A stretch of DNA of 25,629 nt from contig CAVJWR010000044.1 of assembly GCA_963653155.1 (NCBI GenBank), positions 1 to 25,629 on the forward strand. Reading direction: 5' to 3'. A program made the position numbers and the translations under genes. The DNA comes from UBA1731 sp963653155. Lineage in GTDB: Bacteria > Verrucomicrobiota > Kiritimatiellia > RFP12 > UBA1067. Position 1 is the stretch's first letter. Each line of letters opens with the position of its first letter. The notes below the pieces were generated by a model. It saw nothing but the letters and a program-made list of their open reading frames with translations, did no database searches and was not told where the DNA came from. Below are positions 14,490 to 22,481 of this stretch, piece by piece.

Positions 14490-17132
14490 ATGAGAGTGAA
14501 GTGTGTATTTGCGATAGTGACTTGCACCTTGATTGCCGATGCGAAGTCTGCCAAATGGATCGCCTCTGGATGGGGGAAATACGCTGATGCCGCAAACTGG
14601 GCAGAAGGATGTGTGCCAAAGCCTGAAGGACAGGTCGCTTCCGGACACAAGCTATTCGACCTTGGCGGCGACAAGGTGGCGTTTTCGACGATTCGTCCCG
14701 ACGGTTGGGACGGCCTGTACGATTTTGGCGTGACCAACGGCGAGTTGTCGATCACGAAGGAATACGTTTCCCGCAGCAACCTGTTCACCGTATGGAATGG
14801 CGGAAACGTGACATTCCCCAAGGGGAGCCGTTGGGTTGGCGGAAGCAACATGGGCAACGACCGCTGGGAAAAGGTGTCGGTTCGCAACGGCGGCTCCATG
14901 CGCATCTTGGGAGAATTCGTCCCTTGGCATGCGACTATCGAGATTGCCGAAGGTGGGATGCTGACGCTTGACCCGACATCGGCCAGTTCCGGCGGATCTT
15001 ACTTCAAAAGTGAACTTGTAAACCGGGGTACGTTGTCACTTCCACATGGGCTTGCGTGGAAACCCTCTGAAAAGGCAGGATATGCATTCGTAATCCGGCA
15101 GGAGTCGGGAGTGATGAAACTCGGTGGAAGGTGTTGCTCGATTCCGTCAAGTGGAGTCGGTTCGCGGGCCAAGACAAGTTTTGAGTTCTCCGGTGGACGG
15201 TTGGAGGTGACGGGGCATGGTGGCTTTACCGGGTTCTCGTCCTGTACCGTAAAGGCTGGTGCGAAGGTTGAACTCCATGTCGCGGAGAAGGGTTCGTTTG
15301 ATCTTTCCAATTTCAAGTTCGGAAAGAAGGCAAAGATGGTGAAGACCGGGCTAGGCACAGTGGTCTGTGGCGGCGGAGCGCCGCCGGATGGACTGGTGGT
15401 GGAGGAAGGGGGACTGTCTTACGTGCCTGTCGATTCTGCCATGCAGAAGCCGCAGGCCGTCGAGGACGAAGTTACGCGTCCGTCAGACCGCACATACCGG
15501 TACGAGCCGCACACGCCAACGCTGGCGCGTGACGACAATGGGGATGTGAAGGGACTTACGCCAGGTTTCCATGGGCGGGCGGTTGGTCTGATTCGCATTA
15601 CGGACGCCAATGCGATTGGTGATGAATCCAATCGCCTGTGGAGGGCGGTGGCGTGGCGCAACGAATATGTGCATGGCCAGTTCGTTGTGTGGACGGACAT
15701 TCCGGCGCGATGCTTGCGCACATCCGTGTCGCCGTTGATGGCCGCAGATGGCGCACAATTGCCGCCAGAGTCGATCATTACGCGGTTTGTGCGCTACGTG
15801 GTGGGGCATGCGGAACACAAGGGGGAGATCACCCAAAAGGAGAGGCTTTTCGGAGACTGTCTTGACGATGTGGGCGAGATTGATTTGCCGGAACTTGGAT
15901 ATCGGCCGATTTGGCTGACGATTCACGTGCCGATGGATGCGAAGCCGGGCGTCTATCGTGGGACCCTCAGGGCTACGGTCAACGCCAAAGACACGATTGA
16001 GTTTCCTCTGGAGCTGAAGGTCGGTACGCGGGTTTTGCCGCCTCCTTCCGAATGGAAGATGTTTGTTGACTTCTGGCAGCATCCGTGGGCCGTTGCGCGA
16101 TATCATGGAGTCAAGCCCTTCTCGAAACTTCACTATGCGTTTATGGCGCAGTACCTTAAGGCGCTTGCAGCACTTGGACAGAAAACAATCACGGCAACGG
16201 TCGTACATCGCGCATGGAACCACGGCAACAACTATGAGGGATTCGATTCGATGGTGGAGGCGTTCCGTACATGTGACGGTTCATGGCGGTTTGACTATTC
16301 CACTTTCGACGAGTATGTCGCATTCGCCAAAGAGTGCGGTTTGGGCCCGCAGATACATTGCTATACGCTTGCCGGATTCAAGTCGCTTTATACCGATGAG
16401 GTCACAGGCGAAAAGCTTGTGGCCCTTGAAGGATCAAAGCGCAAGGATTTTTGGCGGGTGTTCCTTGCGGACTTTGAGGCGCACGTGAAGGCAAAGGGCT
16501 GGCTTGGGGATGTCTACCTCGCGTTGGACGAGAGTTCCCCTGACGTGCTCAAGGCATCTGTTGATCTTTTGCGCAAAGCCGCGCCAGGCCTCAAGGTCGC
16601 CATGGCGGGAGAGCGTCGGCCGAGCGAATATGCTGGAGTGGAGGTGGAGAACTTTTCGGAAGTGCTCGGTCATGTCACGCCAGAATATCTTGCTGAAGCG
16701 AAGTCTCGCAAAGGGAAGGGATACACGACGAGCTTCTACATCTGTTGCGGGCCAGGCTACCCTAACACATTCCTCTCCAGTCCACTTTGCGAGAGCGTTT
16801 GGCAGGGGATATATACCGCCGGAACCGGGTTGGATGGGATATTGCGTTGGGCGGCGTTTACGTGGCCACGAGATCCGCTTTTTGACGGCAGCTTCATACA
16901 TTGGACTCCTGGCGACACCTATATCATATATCCGGGACCGCGCCTTTCTACTCGATACGAGATGCTTCGTGACGGGTTTGAGATCTGTGAAAAGATCCGC
17001 ATCTTGCGTAAGGATGGCGCACTTACGCAAGAGGTGGAACGTCTTCTCGATCCGAATACATATGGACGGCAGCAGCGGTTTTTCGCGGAACGCACCGCCG
17101 CCGTGGCGGCTGCGATTGACGCAATCCCGTAG
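14490..17132 (+). CDS. Secreted beta-solenoid plus GH123/DUF4091 glycoside hydrolase
   Basis: 880 residues starting at ATG 14490, with AAGGAG ending 6 nt upstream. A signal peptide (about 1-22) is followed by a beta-solenoid domain (about 23-305) homologous to the preceding protein, then a beta-sandwich linker (about 330-520) and a GH123/DUF4091 catalytic barrel (about 525-860). GH123 enzymes are beta-N-acetylgalactosaminidases using substrate-assisted catalysis with an Asp-Glu pair; D680-E681 in YLALDESS is the matching pair. WTPGDTYIIYPG and STRYEMLRDGFEICE are typical DUF4091 C-terminal motifs. It probably removes terminal HexNAc outside the cytoplasm while the solenoid holds it near the substrate or cell surface. 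The last 13 codons are duplicated upstream of the FucP gene. Confidence 0.85.
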   Translation: MRVKCVFAIVTCTLIADAKSAKWIASGWGKYADAANWAEGCVPKPEGQVASGHKLFDLGGDKVAFSTIRPDGWDGLYDFGVTNGELSITKEYVSRSNLFTVWNGGNVTFPKGSRWVGGSNMGNDRWEKVSVRNGGSMRILGEFVPWHATIEIAEGGMLTLDPTSASSGGSYFKSELVNRGTLSLPHGLAWKPSEKAGYAFVIRQESGVMKLGGRCCSIPSSGVGSRAKTSFEFSGGRLEVTGHGGFTGFSSCTVKAGAKVELHVAEKGSFDLSNFKFGKKAKMVKTGLGTVVCGGGAPPDGLVVEEGGLSYVPVDSAMQKPQAVEDEVTRPSDRTYRYEPHTPTLARDDNGDVKGLTPGFHGRAVGLIRITDANAIGDESNRLWRAVAWRNEYVHGQFVVWTDIPARCLRTSVSPLMAADGAQLPPESIITRFVRYVVGHAEHKGEITQKERLFGDCLDDVGEIDLPELGYRPIWLTIHVPMDAKPGVYRGTLRATVNAKDTIEFPLELKVGTRVLPPPSEWKMFVDFWQHPWAVARYHGVKPFSKLHYAFMAQYLKALAALGQKTITATVVHRAWNHGNNYEGFDSMVEAFRTCDGSWRFDYSTFDEYVAFAKECGLGPQIHCYTLAGFKSLYTDEVTGEKLVALEGSKRKDFWRVFLADFEAHVKAKGWLGDVYLALDESSPDVLKASVDLLRKAAPGLKVAMAGERRPSEYAGVEVENFSEVLGHVTPEYLAEAKSRKGKGYTTSFYICCGPGYPNTFLSSPLCESVWQGIYTAGTGLDGILRWAAFTWPRDPLFDGSFIHWTPGDTYIIYPGPRLSTRYEMLRDGFEICEKIRILRKDGALTQEVERLLDPNTYGRQQRFFAERTAAVAAAIDAIP

Positions 17133-17182
17133 CGGGGGAACAATCTTTCTGTAGGCATTTGGCTCTTGCCAAGGAGGACGAC

Positions 17183-17209
17183 ATGTTTCAAGAATTCGGA
17201 TGTGCATAA
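17183..17209 (+). CDS. Possible 8-codon leader or remnant ORF
   Basis: A strong AAGGAGG at 17170-17176 stands 6 nt before ATG 17183, but the frame stops after MFQEFGCA. It could be a leader peptide, or the start of a gene otherwise lost when the following ATPase region arose. The Shine-Dalgarno match is the only real support. Confidence 0.25.
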   Translation: MFQEFGCA

Positions 17210-17249
17210 TCTCCAGTCGGGTGACAGAAATCTAATCCATGAAGGATCC

Positions 17250-17308
17250 TGCCAGAAAGAAATGGCGTTTGGCACGAAATGCAACTTTCTGGCATTTCGT
17301 GCCAAACG
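17250..17308. repeat. Long inverted repeat with an alternative pairing, upstream of the ATPase promoter
   Basis: The arms at 17266-17282 and 17292-17308 pair perfectly over 17 bp (left arm CGTTTGGCACGAAATGC) with a 9-nt loop. In addition TGCCAGAAAG at 17250-17259 is complementary to CTTTCTGGCA at 17285-17294, which overlaps the loop and right arm, so the two structures exclude each other. No U-run follows, so a simple intrinsic terminator is unlikely. It ends a few bases before the putative -35 of the ATPase gene: an operator, cruciform or mobile-element end are candidates. Confidence 0.7.
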
Positions 17309-17313
17309 TTGCA

Positions 17314-17343
17314 TTGCTTGAGCAGATGGGGATTTGATATAAT
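17314..17343 (+). promoter_or_regulatory. Promoter of the ATPase gene
   Basis: TTGCTT at 17314-17319, an 18-nt spacer, then TATAAT at 17338-17343, followed by GTTGCGCC as at other -10 boxes here. AGAGGAG at 17354-17360 provides a Shine-Dalgarno 9 nt before ATG 17370. Confidence 0.6.
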
Positions 17344-17369
17344 GTTGCGCCAGAGAGGAGATGTCAATC

Positions 17370-18788
17370 ATGTTTGTTGGACGTGAAAAAGAGCTTGAAT
17401 CCTTGCGGCTGCTGTTGGCAAAGCCGATGGCATCGCTTGTGGCCTGCCGTGGCCGTCGTCGCATAGGGAAATCGACGCTGTTTAGGGAGTTCGCTCGCAG
17501 GGAGAAACTTGGTTTCATTTCAATTGAAGGGCTTGGCCCTCGGAAAGGTCAGACTGATGCCGATCAACTTCGTAATTTTGGTGAACGACTTGCCGAGCAG
17601 ACCCGTGGTAAGGTGGTGATTCCGCAGTCGTGGCCGGAAGCATTTCGTCTGTTGTCTCGACGCATTCCAAGGCGAGGGCGGCAGCTCGTATTGTTGGACG
17701 AGATTTCATGGATGGGTAAGCACGAGCCTGATTTTCCCGGCTATCTTAAGAATGGATGGGATGATGAGCTCAAGCATCATGATAACTTGATCCTTGTTAT
17801 TTGCGGTTCCGTATCATCTTGGGTTCGTCGAAATCTTCTGGATTCAGCGACATTCGGCGGACGCTTTTCGCGGGACATCGTGTTGAAGGAACTTCCGTTG
17901 AGGCTGTGCGCTGAGTTCTGGGGAGAGCGTCGCATTGACCTTTCGAGTCGCGACTTGATTGACGTTCTGTCGGTTACGGGTGGCGTTCCTCGTTATCTGG
18001 AGGAGGTTAACCCCTCGCTTTCGGCGGCAGAGAACATTCGACTGATGTGCTTTACGCCAGATGGTCCGTTGTTCAAGGACTTTTCGGCGATGTTCGGAGA
18101 GGTGTTTGGTGACACGGTTAAGGTGAAGGGTGATATTCTTCGCATGCTCGCGGACAGGTCTCTAACGGTCAGCGAAATCGCCGATGCGCTTGGCGTCGAA
18201 CGTGGTGGCAGCTTGGTGGCCAGCCTTGATGAATTGAGTGAGGCTGGATTCGTCTCCAAAGATGACGTTCTCAATCCACGTACTTGGAAACCGTCGAAGA
18301 TCGCCCGATACCGCCTGTGTGATAATTATTCTCGTTTCTATCTGAAGTACATCGAACCGCATCTTGCTGACATCAAAAGTGGGCGCTATGAATTCGAGTC
18401 GCTGGAGGAACTTCCGGGATGGCAGGTCATCATGGGGTTCCAGTTTGAGAATCTTGTGCTGAACAGGGTAATGGACTTCAAGGATAGATTGCATCTTGCT
18501 GGGGCGACCATCCGCAGTGCCGCCCCGTACCGGGCATCTGGACGGAATGGCGTACAGGTCGATTTGCTGATTCAAACGGATGACGTCATGTATGTCGTCG
18601 AGATCAAGCGGCGTAGACGCATTCAGGTTTCAATTGTGGACGAGGTACGGGCAAAGATCGCCAAGATCCGGCGACCACGGCGGATATCCGTTCGCAAAGG
18701 GTTGATTTACGATGGCGAACTGGCTCCGGCCATCAGGCGTAACGGTTATTTTGACGCACTCATCGATATTGCTTCAGAAATAAAATGA
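17370..18788 (+). CDS. ARCH-type AAA ATPase with DUF234 / PD-(D/E)XK-like C-terminus
   Basis: A 472-residue cytoplasmic protein. MFVGREKELE is the usual start of this family. Walker A is GRRRIGKST (G28-T36), Walker B is LVLLDEISW (D110, E111), and CGSVSSWV fits sensor 1. A winged-helix-like segment follows (about 250-300; TVSEIADALGV). The C-terminal DUF234 region carries VDLLI...MYVVEIK, the D-x(n)-E-x-K pattern of PD-(D/E)XK nucleases. Such ATPases are common, often multicopy, and of unclear function (possibly DNA- or mobile-element-linked). I take ATG 17370 over 17361, which touches the SD. It lies between two copies of the GH123 3' tail, suggesting later insertion or rearrangement. Confidence 0.9.
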   Translation: MFVGREKELESLRLLLAKPMASLVACRGRRRIGKSTLFREFARREKLGFISIEGLGPRKGQTDADQLRNFGERLAEQTRGKVVIPQSWPEAFRLLSRRIPRRGRQLVLLDEISWMGKHEPDFPGYLKNGWDDELKHHDNLILVICGSVSSWVRRNLLDSATFGGRFSRDIVLKELPLRLCAEFWGERRIDLSSRDLIDVLSVTGGVPRYLEEVNPSLSAAENIRLMCFTPDGPLFKDFSAMFGEVFGDTVKVKGDILRMLADRSLTVSEIADALGVERGGSLVASLDELSEAGFVSKDDVLNPRTWKPSKIARYRLCDNYSRFYLKYIEPHLADIKSGRYEFESLEELPGWQVIMGFQFENLVLNRVMDFKDRLHLAGATIRSAAPYRASGRNGVQVDLLIQTDDVMYVVEIKRRRRIQVSIVDEVRAKIAKIRRPRRISVRKGLIYDGELAPAIRRNGYFDALIDIASEIK

Positions 18789-18833
18789 TGCCGTCTGCCA
18801 TGATCGAGCTGTGCACCTGCTGTTGTCGAGTGC

Positions 18834-18879
18834 CCGCCGCCGTGACGGCTGCGATTGACGCAATCCCATAGCGGGGTAA
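18834..18879 (+). pseudogene. Duplicated 3' tail of a GH123/DUF4091 gene
   Basis: These 46 nt match 17095-17140 at 43 positions. In frame they encode AAVTAAIDAIP and a stop, against AAVAAAIDAIP and a stop in the intact gene; one of the differences is a silent Pro codon change. No body of the gene remains upstream of it. This looks like the relic of a paralogous gene or of the original junction before the ATPase region was placed here. It ends 6 nt before the -10 box of the transporter gene. Confidence 0.7.
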
Positions 18880-18885
18880 AAATGA

Positions 18886-18891
18886 TATAAT
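18886..18891 (+). promoter_or_regulatory. -10 box of the FucP-like gene, leaderless
   Basis: TATAAT ends 6 nt before the ATG at 18898 with GTGGGC between. There is no Shine-Dalgarno. The predicted transcription start coincides with the start codon. A convincing -35 at 17 nt is not seen. Confidence 0.6.
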
Positions 18892-18897
18892 GTGGGC

Positions 18898-20430
18898 ATG
18901 AAATATGCGCGTCTTGTTTCGAGGAACAATCTTTTAGTATTTGCGCTCCTTGTCTGCTGCTTCACGCTGTGGGGGCTACTGAACAACATGACGGACAACC
19001 TTGTGCCGTCATTTCAGCGCATATTCACAATGGATCAGTCCAAGGCCGGTCTCGTCCAGGTGGCGTTCTACGGTGCATATGCGGTATTGGCGATCTTCGC
19101 CGCGATCTTAGCGGAGGAATTCAGCTACCGCAAGGGTGTTCTGATCGGGCTTTTCGTATACGTCGCCGGGGCGCTTCTCTACATCCCCGCCTGCCTTGCG
19201 CAAAGCTTCGACATATACTTCATTGCGATCTTCATAGTTGCGGGCGGATGTTCCCTCCTGGAGACGACCTGCAACCCGTATGTCCTTTCGCTCGGCGACG
19301 AATCGACGGCTGTCAGGCGGCTCAACTTTGCGCAGATGTTCAACCCGGTCGGGTCGATGGCGGGCATCGTCCTCGCCCAGCAGCTCATCCTGTCGCACCT
19401 TCATCCCGCGACGGCCGAAGCCCGTGCGCAAATGGATGATGCGGCGCGTCAGGCCATCATACACAACGAGCTGTTTTGGGTGTGTGCGCCGTATGTGGGC
19501 CTGTGCGCCGTGGCCGGGCTCATATGGCTCATGTTCCTTTTCGCGAAAGATGATGGTGCGTTGATTGCCTCAGACAAGGCCGCGACGTTTAGGCGGGTGG
19601 GCGTGGCGGCGCTTTTCACGCTGATGCCGATTACCGTGCTTTATTTCCTTTTCCCCGACATGAACAAGATTGTCTGGGTGCTTCTTGGCTGTCTGGGGCC
19701 GCTTGCCTATGTCGTGTGCCAGCGTGAGTACCGAAAGATGCTTGTGACGCTCCTTGGCACACCGCGATACTGGATGGGCGTTGTGGCACAGTTCTTCTAT
19801 GTTGGGGTTCAGATCGCCGCATGGACATGGCTGAATGTCTATTGCCAGAAGGAGCTTGGCGTGACACCTGCCGATGGCGCGACGTACTACACCATCGCCA
19901 TTTCTCTTTTCATTGTCTGCCGCTGGGGCGCGACATTCATGATGAAATACGTTGAGCCGGCGAAGATGATGGCCGTCTTTGCGGCAGGGGCGATCTTGTC
20001 GTGCCTCGGCGTCATGTATCTGCCGACGCACGTATTCTGCACGGTCGGAGGACTTCCGTTTTCTGCGAATATACTCTGTCTTGTCGCGATGAGCGGATTC
20101 ATGTCGCTAATGTTTCCGACGATCTACGGACTTGCGCTTGGCGGTCTCGACCAGAAGGCGCTGAAGCTGGGAGCATCCGGCCTTATCATGGCGATTCTCG
20201 GTGGCGCAATCATCACGCCGTGGATGGCAGACATTATAGGGAACCGAAATTCGGTGTGGTGTTCGCTTGTGCCGGGCTTCGCCACGGACTGGGATGTCGA
20301 CCTTAAACTGTGCCAAACCTCTTTGCGTGCGAGTTTCGTAGTTCCGGCAATATGCTTTGCCGTGGTTGGGCTATACGCACTGTGTTTCATCGGGAGAAAA
20401 GGTTGTGAAGTCTCGCGGACATCGGATTGA
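18898..20430 (+). CDS. fucP: FucP-like MFS sugar:proton symporter
   Basis: A 510-residue inner-membrane protein with about 12 hydrophobic segments and MFS organisation. The N-terminus follows E. coli FucP closely: TLWGLLNNMTDNLVPSFQ, then AGLVQVAFYGAY, then LLETTCNPYV and RLNFAQMFNPVGS. D33 and E122 correspond to the proton- and sugar-coupling residues D46 and E135 of FucP, with the same spacing of 89. It should import L-fucose with protons, which agrees with the adjacent fucose isomerase; a related hexose cannot be excluded. An upstream in-frame GTG at 18892 abuts the -10 box, so ATG 18898 is chosen. It is somewhat longer than E. coli FucP (438 aa), mainly in the central and C-terminal loops. 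Confidence 0.88.
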   Translation: MKYARLVSRNNLLVFALLVCCFTLWGLLNNMTDNLVPSFQRIFTMDQSKAGLVQVAFYGAYAVLAIFAAILAEEFSYRKGVLIGLFVYVAGALLYIPACLAQSFDIYFIAIFIVAGGCSLLETTCNPYVLSLGDESTAVRRLNFAQMFNPVGSMAGIVLAQQLILSHLHPATAEARAQMDDAARQAIIHNELFWVCAPYVGLCAVAGLIWLMFLFAKDDGALIASDKAATFRRVGVAALFTLMPITVLYFLFPDMNKIVWVLLGCLGPLAYVVCQREYRKMLVTLLGTPRYWMGVVAQFFYVGVQIAAWTWLNVYCQKELGVTPADGATYYTIAISLFIVCRWGATFMMKYVEPAKMMAVFAAGAILSCLGVMYLPTHVFCTVGGLPFSANILCLVAMSGFMSLMFPTIYGLALGGLDQKALKLGASGLIMAILGGAIITPWMADIIGNRNSVWCSLVPGFATDWDVDLKLCQTSLRASFVVPAICFAVVGLYALCFIGRKGCEVSRTSD

Positions 20431-20500
20431 AAATGCCGGTTGGCGTGAAGCTTCGCATGATTGACGCATTTCGCAATTAACTACAATAAGGAGATCAGGA

Positions 20501-20540
20501 ATGAACCAGACAGTCTTTACCCACAACGGATTCCCCAAGG
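20501..20540 (+). pseudogene. fucI: 5' end of a second fucI copy, cut by an assembly gap
   Basis: AAGGAG at 20488-20493 precedes ATG 20501 by 7 nt, and the 13 codons before the N run read MNQTVFTHNGFPK. This matches the start of the intact gene downstream (MKQTVFTNNKFPR). Either a second fucI copy lies in the unresolved gap, or the scaffold joined two alternative versions of one locus. Whether it is truly broken cannot be decided here. Confidence 0.75.
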
Positions 20541-20550
20541 NNNNNNNNNN
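20541..20550. other. Assembly gap, 10 N
   Basis: Placeholder gap of unknown real length inside a fucI-like 5' end. A continuous translation across it is not meaningful. Confidence 0.95.
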
Positions 20551-20574
20551 CTCGAGCGTCGGGCGGCAACGTTT

Positions 20575-20584
20575 GTGGTATAAT
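20575..20584 (+). promoter_or_regulatory. Extended -10 of fucI
   Basis: TGTGGTATAATTGCCGC contains TATAAT at 20579-20584 and resembles the thioesterase element (TGTGCTACAATGTGCGGC). It leaves a leader of about 50 nt with AAAGGAAAG before ATG 20642. The -35 region is not convincing. Confidence 0.5.
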
Positions 20585-20641
20585 TGCCGCGTTCATGCTT
20601 CAACCAGGTTCGTTACTTCAACCAGAAAGGAAAGCAAGTCC

Positions 20642-22444
20642 ATGAAACAGACCGTGTTCACGAACAACAAGTTCCCGCGCGTCGGCATTCGTCCGATCAT
20701 CGACGGCCGCCGGCGCGGCGTGCGCGAGTCGCTGGAGGACCAGACGATGGAGATGGCCCAGGCGGCCGCGAAGCTCATCTCGGACAACCTCCGCTACCCC
20801 GACGGCTCGCCCGTCCAGTGCGTCATCGCCGACACGACGATCGGCGGACGCTTCGAGGCCGCGATGTGCGCGAACAAGTTCCGCGACAATAACGTCGGCG
20901 TCTCGCTCAGCGTGACCCCGTGCTGGTGCTACGGCACCGAGACGATGGATCTCGACCCGCAGATTCCGAAGGCGGTCTGGGGCTTCAACGGCACGGAGCG
21001 TCCCGGCGCGGTCTATCTCGCCTGCATGCTCGCGGGCTACGCGCAGCGCGGCATGCCCGCCTACGGCATCTACGGTCATGAGGTGCAGAACCGCGACGAG
21101 TCCGCGAAGATCGCGCCGGACGTCGCGGAGAAGATCCTGCGCTTCGCGAAGGCGGGCCTCGCCGTCGCGATGATGAAGGGCAAGAGCTACCTCTCGATCG
21201 GCTCGTCCGCGATGGGCATCGCGGGCTCGTTCGTCGACGTCGACTTCATGCAGGACTACCTCGGCATCGCGCCGGAGAACATGGACGAGTGCGAGATCCT
21301 GCGCCGCATCGAGGAAGGCATCTACGACAAGGACGAGTACGAGCGGTGCATCAAGTGGATGCGCGCGAACCTCAAGGAGGGCAAGGACTACAACCCGCCG
21401 AAGATCCAGAAGTCGCGCGAGGCGAAGGACAGGGACTGGGAGTTCCTCGCGAAGATGGCGATCATCGTCCGCGACATGATGGCCGGCAACCCGAAGCTGA
21501 AGGAAATGGGCTTCGGCGAGGAGGCCGTCGGCCGCAACGCGATCGCGGGCGGCTTCCAGGGCCAGCGCCAGTGGACGGATCACTGGCCGAACGGCGACGT
21601 CGCCGAGGTCATGTGCAACAGCTCGTTCGACTGGAACGGCAAGAAGATGCCGCAGATCCTCGCGACGGAGAACGACTCGCTGAACGGCATCTGCATGCTG
21701 CTCATGTGGCTGCTGACGAACAAGGCCTCGATGTTCGCCGACGTGCGCACGTACTGGTCGGACGCGGCGGTGAAGCGCGCGACGGGCAAGGGGCTGCCGA
21801 AGGATGCGAAGGCGGGCATCATCCACCTCCTCAACTCGGGCTCCTGCTGCCTTGACGCGGCGGGCGAGATGAAGGAGAAGGGCAAGAGCGTATTCAAGAA
21901 CTGGTGGGACGTCACGCAGAAGGACATCGACGCGACGCTGAAGGCGACGAAGTGGGTGCCGGCTGGCGTCGAGTACTTCCGGGGCGGCGGCTTCTCCAGC
22001 TCGTTCCTGACGCCGAAGGGGATGCCGCTCACGATGATCCGCATCTCGATCGTGAAGGGCCAGGGCCCCGTCCTCCAGATTGCCGAGGGCTGGTCGGTCG
22101 AGTTGGACGCGAAGCAGCAGAAGATCCTCATGGAGCGCACGAATCCCGAATGGCCGTGCACGTGGTTCACGCCGCGCCTCACGGGCAAGGGCTTCTTCAA
22201 GGACGTCTATTCGGTGATGAACGCCTGGGCGGCGAACCACGGCGCGATCGCCTACGGGCACATCGGCGCGGACCTCATCACGCTCGCCTCGATGCTTCGC
22301 ATCCCGATCGCGATGCACAACGTGCCGGAGGAGCAGGTCTTCCAGCCGCACTGCTGGGGGCTTTTCGGCGCGTCGGACGACCCGGCGGGCGCGGACTACC
22401 GGGCGTGCAAGAACTTCGGGCCGCTCTACGCGACGAACCGGTAA
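20642..22444 (+). CDS. fucI: L-fucose isomerase
   Basis: A 600-residue cytoplasmic enzyme converting L-fucose to L-fuculose (family members also act on D-arabinose). The match to E. coli FucI runs the whole length: GIRPIIDGRRRGVRESLEDQ, TPCWCYGTETMDLDP, WGFNGTERPGAVYLA, GKSYLSIGSSAMGIAGS, FQGQRQWTDHWPNGD, ATENDSLNG, FADVRTYWS, FRGGGFSS, ILQ/VLQIAEGWSVEL-type and AMHNVPEEQ. The acidic residue of ATEND and the late histidine region are those that bind Mn2+ in the family. Third codon positions are nearly all G or C, clearly more biased than in the flanking genes; strong expression, transfer or a foreign contig could explain that. It follows the FucP-like gene and a partial fucI start. Confidence 0.97.
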   Translation: MKQTVFTNNKFPRVGIRPIIDGRRRGVRESLEDQTMEMAQAAAKLISDNLRYPDGSPVQCVIADTTIGGRFEAAMCANKFRDNNVGVSLSVTPCWCYGTETMDLDPQIPKAVWGFNGTERPGAVYLACMLAGYAQRGMPAYGIYGHEVQNRDESAKIAPDVAEKILRFAKAGLAVAMMKGKSYLSIGSSAMGIAGSFVDVDFMQDYLGIAPENMDECEILRRIEEGIYDKDEYERCIKWMRANLKEGKDYNPPKIQKSREAKDRDWEFLAKMAIIVRDMMAGNPKLKEMGFGEEAVGRNAIAGGFQGQRQWTDHWPNGDVAEVMCNSSFDWNGKKMPQILATENDSLNGICMLLMWLLTNKASMFADVRTYWSDAAVKRATGKGLPKDAKAGIIHLLNSGSCCLDAAGEMKEKGKSVFKNWWDVTQKDIDATLKATKWVPAGVEYFRGGGFSSSFLTPKGMPLTMIRISIVKGQGPVLQIAEGWSVELDAKQQKILMERTNPEWPCTWFTPRLTGKGFFKDVYSVMNAWAANHGAIAYGHIGADLITLASMLRIPIAMHNVPEEQVFQPHCWGLFGASDDPAGADYRACKNFGPLYATNR

Positions 22445-22481
22445 CTTGGCTTTGCATGGTCTTGAAGTGCGGAGAATCCAT

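Noticed and set aside
17266..17308. Intrinsic terminator of the GH123 operon
   Set aside because: The stem is strong but no T-run follows on either strand, and it lies more than 130 bp after the stop codon.
20501..22444. One continuous 647-codon fucI reading through the N run
   Set aside because: The gap is a 10-N placeholder, the following sequence contains a promoter and leader, and a second fucI start with ribosome-binding site lies at 20642. The frame agreement is accidental.
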